Shown piece after piece: positions 17,782-25,059 of a stretch of DNA of 26,222 nucleotides; position 1 is the first letter of the stretch; the number at the start of each line of letters is the position of its first letter. The position numbers and the translations under genes were made by a program. This DNA is from Chrysochromulina parva (taxonomy: Eukaryota; Haptophyta; Prymnesiales; Chrysochromulinaceae). The notes beneath the pieces are model-generated. The model was not told where the DNA came from. It did no database searches and saw only the letters and a program-made list of their open reading frames with translations. The DNA is taken from positions 1 to 26,222 of the forward strand of contig PJAB01000463.1 in the NCBI GenBank assembly GCA_002887195.1, written 5' to 3'.

Positions 17782-20700
17782 TTATTCGTAATCAGTCATC
17801 GACGCCACCTTGTCGTAGCCTCGTCGCCGGCTGAGCAGCGCTTGGACACGGCTGCCAATCTGGCCGCTGCGCAGCGCCACGCGCGGCGTATGCGGCGCCC
17901 GCGCCCGCAGAGCCGCGGACCCCTTCTGCGCGCCTGAGCACGCCGCCACGCAGTGCCACGTGGCAAGGAGCCAACGAGGCGGCCGGGCGAGGCCAAGGCG
18001 GTACGCGTCCGAGAGGCGCCCCTGCAAGCCGCGGAGCGCGGACGCGGTCTCCTGTAACCGTCGAAGCTCCTCCGACGCGTCCGCCGAGTCCGGCTCAGCG
18101 AAGAGTCGCGCGAGGGCGTCCGACGGGTCTGTCTCCGCGCTCCCCCGGCCGCCGCGCGCGCGCAGGCGCAGCTCGTTCGCCGCAGCGCCTCCTCCGGAGA
18201 CGGCCGCGTCGGCGAGCAGCACATCCAGTTCCTCTTGGAGCGCCGCGCCGGTCTCGAGGAGAGAATGACGAAGCTCCGCGAGGGAGCTGAGCACCGCAAT
18301 CTCCCACGCGAGCTCGCCTCCAAATGGCTCGGAGGACGTCGACGGTGCGCCGCCCCCCCCAGCTTCCAGCCCGCGCATCCCCGAGCTTCCCGGCCGCGGG
18401 GAGGATCCCTCGGCTTGCGTGAGGGCCGAGCTCAGCCTCCAAACCTCTGCCTGCAAGGCCTCCACCTCCTTTGCCAGCATCACCTGCCGTGCAGCGTCGG
18501 CGCCCCCGCCGGCGGCGCCTCCGCCTCCGCTTCCGCCTCCGCCTCCGCCGCTGCCGAGAGCCTTGCGAAGCTCGGCCTGCAGCTGCTTCACCTGCTTCGC
18601 ATGCGACATCTTGAGCGCCGCAATCTCGTCCGCGAGCTCCGTGGCGATCTCGTCATCCTCGGCCAGGGGCGCGCCGCCCCGAGCGCCGCCAGCCGCTCCG
18701 ACTCTCGCCCCGTCCGCCCCCTGTCGAAAGGCCGCAAGCTCCCGCTGAAGCGCCCCCGCCCGCGCCTCAGCGGCTGCGAGTGCATCCACCGCACGCTGCT
18801 CCTCCATCAGAAGCAGCCGCTGCTCCTCGCGCAGCTCGTCCCTCTCCGCCGTGGCCTGATCCAGCGAAGCCTGAAGGCGTCCCACGTCGCTCTCGCCCAG
18901 CTGACGACGAGCTCGCTCGAGCTCGTGCTGAGCTCGCGCGAGCTCAGATTGCCGAGCACTCAGCTCGGCCTGAGCTGAGGCCACGTCACCCTTGCACGCC
19001 GCGAGCTCAGCCTGGCACGCGGCAAGCTTCGCCGCCTGGCCCGCGGCCGCGTCCGCCAGCACGTCCGCCGCCGACTCACGCTCCGTGCGGTTGGCAGCGA
19101 GCTGCTCGTCGGCCACTCGCAGCTGGGCACGCGTCAACTCGAGCTCTCGTTTGAGCTTCTCGACTTGCTCGCGCCCGACGACGCGCATCTTCTCAATGAG
19201 CTGCTCGGACGAGCTCAGCTTTGCCTCCCGCTCCCCACGAGCCACCTCGCTCGCCGCGAGCTGCCCGCGACTCTCGACGAGCTCCGCACGCAAGCTCCCC
19301 AGCTCGCCGTTCGCTGTCTCCAGCTCGGCCTCCGCATTCTCACGTTGCCGTCGGCGTGCTTCGGCGGTAGCGATCGCCTCATCGAGCGCCCGCCGACAGT
19401 CCTCAAGCTCGGCGCTGCGCGCCTCCAGCTGCTCGCGGCACGCCGCTAGGTCCGCACGGGCGAAGCTCAGGGCTTGGGCCGCCTGGGTCGTGCGTGCCTC
19501 CTCGTCCTCGTCCGTCTCGTCTGCCTGAACTGGCACGAGAGCTGCCGCGCGCCCCTCGACCTCCAGGGCTCGCACAAGCGCCGCCGCGCTCTTTTCGTCC
19601 GCTGCCGCCGCGCGCCGCTCCGCCGCCGCCAGCGCCAAGGTCGCATGCTGGAGTTCGTCAACCGCCGCCTCGCTGCGATCTCGCGCCTCGCGCTGCGCAG
19701 CCTGCGCGGCGTGCTCCCAACGGCTCGCGAGCTCCTCTGCAAGCGCGCGTGCATGCTGCTCAGCGGCGAGGCGCTTCTCGAGTGCACTGGCACGCTCCGC
19801 GGCGGCCTTGTCCGCCGCCGCCTGCTCGGCCCCGCCCGAGGCGCGTAGCTGCGCGAGCTCATCTTGTAACTCCTCGGCGCGCCGGCGACTCTCTTCGCGC
19901 TCCCTCGCCATGCCGTCACGCTCCCTGCGAGCCTGCGCCGCCTCCGCCCGAGGATCCGTACCGGCACCAAGCGCTCCGTGAGCCGCCGCCTGCAGCTGGG
20001 CAGAGAGATCTGCCTTCTCGGCCTGTAGCGCCTTGAGCTGCGAGATCGCGCGCCCTTTGGTGGCCTCCCACTCGGTCGCTCGGCTCGCCATCTCCGCCTG
20101 CGCCGCCGCCAGCGCGCTGCTGCCCCGCCTCACCTCCGCCTCCAGCGCGGCCACGCGCGCCCTCGCTACCTCCAGATCGGCAGCGACGCTCCCGCTCTGC
20201 GGCTGCGGCTGCTGCGGCTGCTGCGGCTGCTGCGGCTGCTGCGGCGGCTGCGGCTGCTGCGGCTGCTGCATCGGCTGCGGCGCGAAGCCATCAAGAAGAG
20301 GGAAGGGCGAGCCTTGGGCCGACGAGCGGAGCGCCTCGAGCTGAGCCGTGAGGTCTGCCTTGTCGGCCTGCAATGCCTTCAGCTGCTGCAGCCCGCGCGC
20401 CATCGAGTTCTGCCACTCGGCCGCTTGGCCCGCGTGCTCGCGCTCGGCGCCCTCGAGCTGTGCACGCACCGTGCGCAGCTCCGTCGAGGCGGCCTCAGCT
20501 TGCGCCTGCCGCTCGCGCACCTCGGAGTGCGCCCGCTCGAGTGCTGCGCGCAGCTGCTGCACCTGGCTCTGCGCCTCGGTCGAAGGTGCCGACGAGGGCG
20601 CCAGCGGCGCGCCGAGCTCAAAGGCCATTAACCGCTCCTGCATCGCCTGCTTCTGCTTGAGCAGCTCCTTGAGCTGGCTGCGCGCGCCATTCTGCGTGGC

Positions 20701-20946
20701 CACGAGCGCTTTCTCGCTCTTGGCCACGCGCTCGCGCAGCGCCCTGATGGTGGCGTCGCGCCCTTGCAGCTCATCCATCAGAGCAAGGATCTTGCGATTC
20801 TTCTCCTTGATCGTGAACTCAATCTCGAGAGAACCATCCCGCAGCGTCTGCTGCAGCGCCTCCTGGACTTTCGCGCGCTGCTCGCTCGTCGCGTCGGAGA
20901 GCACGCCTAGCACGCGCTTCCAAGAGGGTGATTTTCCCGTGCTCAT
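17782..20946 (-). CDS. long coiled-coil protein, function unknown
   Basis: 1054 residues from ATG 20946; the frame continues upstream only to a GTG at 20973. After a short head (MSTGKSPSWKRVLGVLSDATSEQ), most of the protein is heptad-rich coiled coil full of Ala, Glu, Gln, Arg and Leu. It has internally similar blocks such as LQQLKALQADKADLTAQLEAL and ISQLKALQAEKADLSAQLQA. A Gln/Pro-rich linker (about residues 226-253) separates the first coil from the main one. Gly-rich linkers occur near 790-850. The last 200 residues are less regular, and no GRIP, kinesin or SMC hinge motif is visible. Comparable proteins serve as golgins, centrosomal or flagellar scaffolds, but homology from coiled coil alone is unsafe. 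It is convergent with the kinase and divergent from the hydroxylase. Confidence 0.75.
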   Translation of the reverse strand: MSTGKSPSWKRVLGVLSDATSEQRAKVQEALQQTLRDGSLEIEFTIKEKNRKILALMDELQGRDATIRALRERVAKSEKALVATQNGARSQLKELLKQKQAMQERLMAFELGAPLAPSSAPSTEAQSQVQQLRAALERAHSEVRERQAQAEAASTELRTVRAQLEGAEREHAGQAAEWQNSMARGLQQLKALQADKADLTAQLEALRSSAQGSPFPLLDGFAPQPMQQPQQPQPPQQPQQPQQPQQPQPQSGSVAADLEVARARVAALEAEVRRGSSALAAAQAEMASRATEWEATKGRAISQLKALQAEKADLSAQLQAAAHGALGAGTDPRAEAAQARRERDGMAREREESRRRAEELQDELAQLRASGGAEQAAADKAAAERASALEKRLAAEQHARALAEELASRWEHAAQAAQREARDRSEAAVDELQHATLALAAAERRAAAADEKSAAALVRALEVEGRAAALVPVQADETDEDEEARTTQAAQALSFARADLAACREQLEARSAELEDCRRALDEAIATAEARRRQRENAEAELETANGELGSLRAELVESRGQLAASEVARGEREAKLSSSEQLIEKMRVVGREQVEKLKRELELTRAQLRVADEQLAANRTERESAADVLADAAAGQAAKLAACQAELAACKGDVASAQAELSARQSELARAQHELERARRQLGESDVGRLQASLDQATAERDELREEQRLLLMEEQRAVDALAAAEARAGALQRELAAFRQGADGARVGAAGGARGGAPLAEDDEIATELADEIAALKMSHAKQVKQLQAELRKALGSGGGGGGSGGGGAAGGGADAARQVMLAKEVEALQAEVWRLSSALTQAEGSSPRPGSSGMRGLEAGGGGAPSTSSEPFGGELAWEIAVLSSLAELRHSLLETGAALQEELDVLLADAAVSGGGAAANELRLRARGGRGSAETDPSDALARLFAEPDSADASEELRRLQETASALRGLQGRLSDAYRLGLARPPRWLLATWHCVAACSGAQKGSAALRARAPHTPRVALRSGQIGSRVQALLSRRRGYDKVASMTDYE
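20203..20282 (-). repeat. 9-bp GGCTGCTGC repeat coding Gln/Pro linker
   Basis: Tandem copies of a GGCTGCTGC-like unit (plus-strand reading) encode QQP repeats within the coiled-coil gene on the minus strand. The run is likely length-variable and separates two coiled-coil blocks. Confidence 0.85.
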
Positions 20947-21149
20947 GCCCAGTTGCCTCCTGGAGGGCCCCACGCCCGCCCCAGCGTCCAGCGCCCGTCT
21001 TGTCCGGCGAGGACCCGCGGGGTGCTTCGTGTGAAGGCGCGACGTTTTGGGAGCTGTGAACGTTGATCTCTCCCCCCTCGAGGGAAATCACACAGATACA
21101 CGTTCACATTCACACATACCGTACATGTAAACTCCGCACAAATACCCTA
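20947..21149. promoter_or_regulatory. candidate bidirectional promoter with a start-stop uORF
   Basis: 203 bp separate the divergent coiled-coil (minus) and hydroxylase (plus) starts. The plus-side half is AC-rich and contains ATGTAA at 21125-21130, an ATG followed directly by a stop, 20 bp before the likely hydroxylase ATG. Promoter status rests on gene geometry only. Confidence 0.4.
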
Positions 21150-22580
21150 ATGGACGCTCGAGTTCGGACGCCGCGACGGATGCAGGATGTCGATGTCGAG
21201 CTTCGCTCGCTCTTTTTCGCCGAGCCTCCTTGGGGAACGATTTCATCGGTAGTCGTGGATGCGAAAGCTGAGACTTTGCTCATGGGCACACTGGACACCG
21301 ACGATTCTCCCACCATGCCGCCCGCAGACGCAGAGACGGATGCGCTGCTGCAGGCTAATCTCGCCGGGAAGCTCAGCGTAGCAGATTGGCACGAGTGGGT
21401 CAGAGAGTATCCGACGGATCTGCAATTAGAGCTCCTTGACAAAGCGAGCGTGGTGCTGCCGACAGACACAGCGCTACTGTTTGCGATCAGCAACTTGCGA
21501 AAGCAGCGATTTACTGAGCGCAACTCTGCCATCCCACATGCCATGGGCTCTGCAGAAGATCTGGAGCTCCGCCGCGCCCGAAACCGATGGCATGAATCGC
21601 TGCGCACCCTTGAGGCATTGGAAGAGGGCAGGCGCTCGCCCTCTGTTCGCCAGAATTTGGGTTCCGTGTTGCAGATGAAGATGCGGTACGAAGAGGCTGG
21701 AGCGCACTTTGCCGCATCGTTGGAGTTACAGGGCTTGACCATGGACGCTGGACCGCAGCGCAACTTGACGCAGGACGAACGCCGAGACGCGCGGCTTGCG
21801 CTCGCAGGGCTCGATTCGGTGCTGGCGCACCAAGAAAAGGCGCGGGACGCGGGGCACCGTCTAGGCGTGAGCCTGGGCTTCTGGTCCAGACTTGACCAGC
21901 GACCGCCAACATACAATCCGGGTCTCATCGCGTGCCCTTTCCACCGCGGTGCTGGGTACAAGAGGTTGATCGCGCCGCTTGAGCGTGCGGCGCCGGCGAT
22001 GCGCAGGGAGATGATCGCCCTATTGCGACGCCGCGCCGCTGGAGAGCGCGAGGAAGCTGTTCAGTGGTACAGCGATAATGAGAACATCGCCGCACGCCCC
22101 GAACAGTGGCTTCGGCGGCACGTCGGCTGCCAACGCTCGCACACGGGCGCAACGCTCGACGCGCCGCAAACGTGCCAAGCCGTCGAGCGCGCGATGAAAT
22201 GGTTCTTTGGCGCTGTCACTCCCGATGGGCAGGACACCGTCGTCGTGCCGCCGTTTCATCTTAAGGCGCAATTCTCGATCCTCGCACCTGGAGCGCACGT
22301 CACGCCCCATTGCGGACCCACCAACGAGCGTTTGGCCATTTCTGTCGGTCTTGCGGGACTAGGCGACGCTGAGATTCGCGTCGGCAGCACGTGGCGGCGA
22401 TGGAGGACTGGGAGGGCGACCGTGTTTGATGACTCCTTTGAGCACGAGGTGCGTAATCCAGGCGAGTACCCACGAGCCGTGATGATCATACACATCGTGC
22501 ACCCACAGCTGATGGCGCGTGGGTCCAATGGGCATGCTCTCGCCGCCAATATGAACCACTACTGTGAAGGTTTGGGCTGA
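21150..22580 (+). CDS. TPR plus aspartyl/asparaginyl beta-hydroxylase domain protein
   Basis: 476 residues from ATG 21150; the frame upstream begins only at TTG, and a second ATG is at 21180. The C-terminal third is an AspH oxygenase domain: FSILAPGAHVTPHCGPTNERL (375-395) with Fe ligand His387, IRVGSTWRRW (409-418), and VFDDSFEHEVRNP (425-437) with Fe ligand His432. Arg442 is the likely 2-oxoglutarate contact. As in other AspH enzymes only two His ligands are seen, with no Asp ligand. These Fe(II)/2-oxoglutarate enzymes hydroxylate Asp or Asn, in animals in EGF-like domains in the ER. Residues about 165-193 form a TPR-like helix pair (SVRQNLGSVLQMKMRYEEAGAHFAASLEL), matching the TPR-oxygenase order of animal ASPH. 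No signal peptide or membrane anchor is visible, so the compartment may differ. Substrate is unknown. Confidence 0.9.
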   Translation: MDARVRTPRRMQDVDVELRSLFFAEPPWGTISSVVVDAKAETLLMGTLDTDDSPTMPPADAETDALLQANLAGKLSVADWHEWVREYPTDLQLELLDKASVVLPTDTALLFAISNLRKQRFTERNSAIPHAMGSAEDLELRRARNRWHESLRTLEALEEGRRSPSVRQNLGSVLQMKMRYEEAGAHFAASLELQGLTMDAGPQRNLTQDERRDARLALAGLDSVLAHQEKARDAGHRLGVSLGFWSRLDQRPPTYNPGLIACPFHRGAGYKRLIAPLERAAPAMRREMIALLRRRAAGEREEAVQWYSDNENIAARPEQWLRRHVGCQRSHTGATLDAPQTCQAVERAMKWFFGAVTPDGQDTVVVPPFHLKAQFSILAPGAHVTPHCGPTNERLAISVGLAGLGDAEIRVGSTWRRWRTGRATVFDDSFEHEVRNPGEYPRAVMIIHIVHPQLMARGSNGHALAANMNHYCEGLG

Positions 22581-22840
22581 AAGGACTGGAACATCCATCA
22601 ACGCAAGGCGCCCTCGAAAGGCGCCCAGGGCCAGCAGGCAAAATTACGCCAACACACGCGACACTTAGAAATTTGGAAATTCGGAGTGTTGCTGACCACG
22701 ATATCTAAACTTTCGCGCGAGATCAACCTGAAGAACCTCAAAGAAAACCTTAGAAAACCCCGTACCGAGCTGTCCTTTTCACAGCAAATGTTTGAAAGTC
22801 GCACTTTCACACACCATTTTCTCAGGCCAAAGATCCGGAA
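22581..22840. other. intergenic region, AspH-like to JmjC
   Basis: 260 bp, distinctly AT-richer than the genes. Near its left end, GGCGCC occurs twice around CTCGAAA (about 22608-22627), which can form a hairpin and may mark the 3' end of the hydroxylase transcript. The rest should hold the JmjC promoter, and possibly a first exon and intron if the JmjC frame begins by splicing at 22878. Confidence 0.4.
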
Positions 22841-24284
22841 ATGCACAGGGTGTTTTGCTTACCCTTCTTGCTGGCAGGTGTGATCGGCGACCAGACGCGC
22901 TACCGCGACGTGCTTCCATCCTTTCGACCGGCCAAGACCCGACGTGAGTGCCACGTGCACAAGTGTGAGCGCTGGCCGTCGGATGAGACGTTCACGGCGC
23001 GAAAATGCCACCGTCGCAAGGGCCACCTTGAGCGGATGGGGTCGCAGCAGAAATCGATGCCCAATGTGCCTCGCGTGACGATGTCGGACCCGCGTGCCTT
23101 CTACGAGAAGCATGTTGCTGCGGCTGACCCCGTCGTGCTCGCTGGTGCGGCCGCGGCCGCGACTGGTGGAGTGTCCTGGACCGATGACTTCCTATTACGG
23201 CGGTGCCACCTCGACGACGCTCACGGCGGCCACCCATGGCTGGCGAACGTGGAAATGTACAAGGTGGTTGTGAGCAACACGCGCCATCCGCGTGGGCCAA
23301 TGAATTTTTGCACTTTCCTGCGCGACTACCTCAAACCGGAGTTCAAGGACAACATGTATCTGAAAGCGCCGCTGACTGAACCGGGCGTGCAGCTTGGCAA
23401 ACACGTGGAGATGCCTGCGGTGCTCCAGTGCCCCGAGATGCACGAGTCGGTGCATGAGACGCGGCTGTGGATGAGCTCGGGCAACACTACGAGCTCTCTT
23501 CACTTTGACACGCACGATAACCTGATGCTGCAGGTCTTTGGCACCAAGTCGGTCTACTTGTTCCCGCCCTCGCAGTCGCACAAGACGTACATGGACTATC
23601 ACGACCGATATGGCATCTCGCCTGTCAACCCGGAGCGCGTCGACCTCGACAAGTGGCCCATGTTCGCGCAGCTCGAGGGCGGCATGGTGGCGCATCTGCG
23701 CGGCGGCGACGCGATTTTCGTCCCCGAAGGGTGGTGGCACCAGATCCGCACGGGGCCCGGGCGCAACGCGGCGGTCACGTGGGAGTTCGAGCCTTACGAG
23801 GGGCTTGCGAGTCTCTGGCCGCTTGATAGCTTCGGCCAGGACACCTTCGAGGAATATCTCGCTGATGGCTTGTGGTCGAGCCAGGTGTTGTGAAGAGTAC
23901 TGTGAAGAGTGCTGCCATGGAGTGCCTCCGACTGCCACTGACTGCCACGGATTGCCATGGGTTGCCACTGTTTGCCACTGTTTGAGTCAGGTGCGGCGAA
24001 AGTACGCCATGACGAAACTGCTCACGACGCGCGGCGGCCCCATTGCATGCAACGAGACTTTACCGGCGCGAACGACGGCCGACACGTACAAGTGCAACTT
24101 GTACGATCGCCAGTCCACAGGCGACTTCTGCACCTTCCGATGCATCCCGCATTCATGCGCCACGCAGCAGCTGCAAGCGAAGCTCGCGGGCGGCGTTAAT
24201 CACCGAGCGAAGTACGGATACGGCAACGAGCTGTATGAACTCATACAGCTATACAGCTCTCAACTTTTATGTAAAGCGACATAG
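22841..24284 (+). CDS. JmjC/cupin-8 Fe(II)/2-oxoglutarate oxygenase, two exons
   Basis: Exons 22841-23884 and 23991-24284 join in phase 0 to 445 residues. The JmjC core runs from about 85 to 325: LHFDTHDNLMLQVFGTKSVYLFPP (220-243) supplies His221 and Asp223, and VPEGWWHQIRTG (294-305) supplies His300, the standard HxD...H iron triad. Such domains hydroxylate proteins or demethylate lysines; this cupin-8 style resembles the hydroxylase group more than histone demethylases. The predicted N-terminus MHRVFCLPFLLAGVIG resembles a short signal peptide, but the same DNA is a pyrimidine-rich stretch ending in AG and may be a splice acceptor. Exon 2 adds a Cys-containing tail (CNETLP, YKCNLYD, DFCTFRCIPHSC) I do not recognise. 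It directly follows the AspH-like gene on the same strand. The start and the 3' end are the uncertain parts. Confidence 0.85.
23885..23990 (+). repeat. JmjC-gene intron made of GCCACTGATTGCC-like repeats
   Basis: GTGTTG...GTCAG, phase 0, 106 nt, joining LWSSQ to VRRKYAMTK. The 5' part repeats GAAGAGT(A/G)CTG. The remainder is degenerate units of about 10-12 nt: GGAGTGCCTCC, GACTGCCACT, GACTGCCACG, GATTGCCATG, GGTTGCCACT, GTTTGCCACT. The first in-frame stop appears only 6 nt into it, so splicing is needed for the tail exon. Confidence 0.75.
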
Positions 24285-25059
24285 TAAAGGGCCTGCGTGA
24301 TGACGTGCCCTTCATCCCAGAGGAGCAGTGCGTGCATGAGCCATGGCTGGCGCTGGCCGGCGCATTGGGAGATGGTCAGCGAGATGACATGCCGCGCGGT
24401 CGTGGCGTTGTTGACGACGTCACGTGCGGCAGCCGGTCGATGAGGGCGCGAGAGGCGGCGGTCAGCGTGAGGGGTGGGTGCGCGGCGGTCCTGCGCGGCT
24501 CCGCTCCGCATGAGAGATTTAATGTTGCTTTATGCGATAGACCTGACTTTTCTTGACTTGATTAGAGGGCCTGAAGTAACTTGTGGTGAAGATGGGAGGC
24601 ATGGCCATGCGGGGGACTATTGATATGATTGTTAGCACTTGCAGCATGCAAGGTCAGACAGATGGAGATGCAGGTTTCAGACTCGTGAACCCTTTTTTCT
24701 CGCACGTACCGCTACCGGTACAGCCCGTTCGTCGCACGAGCCAAGCAAGGTTTGGGGTCTTTCGGTAAGGGGGCCGAGCAAGAGCGGGGCGCAGGCGCTA
24801 AGTTCTACAACAGCGAGCCCACGAATGAGCCGACGGTGCATGCGTGTGTGTGAAGAGGCGGGGCATACATGTAGGCTCACACCATACCATCCCCTTCGGG
24901 GGACGCAGAAACAGCATAGGCGAGGTTCGCACCAGTGGCCCTACGACCGTTACTGACCCGCTTCTGTGGGAAATTAATTAGAACAGGTTTTCTGTGGGAA
25001 ATAATAAGACCGGCACACATGACTTCGCAGAGGAACGCGGGCCACAGGTTTTCCTGAGC
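24285..25059. other. gene-poor region upstream of the Pro-rich gene
   Basis: About 775 bp. An open frame with host-like codon use runs from about 24287 to 24556 (GLRDDVPFIPEEQCVHEPW at its start). It has no good ATG and no well-phased splice to the JmjC exon, so I do not call it a gene. Further right are a 12-bp palindrome (24599-24610), a UUCG-loop hairpin (24890-24903) and a 13-bp direct repeat TTCTGTGGGAAAT (24962-24974 and 24990-25002). No RNA gene is recognised. Confidence 0.4.
24890..24903 (+). other. short hairpin with UUCG loop
   Basis: TCCCC-TTCG-GGGGA is a perfect 5-bp stem closing a TTCG loop with a C-G pair, a very stable tetraloop in RNA. It is isolated, and no larger structured RNA is evident around it. 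Confidence 0.5.
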
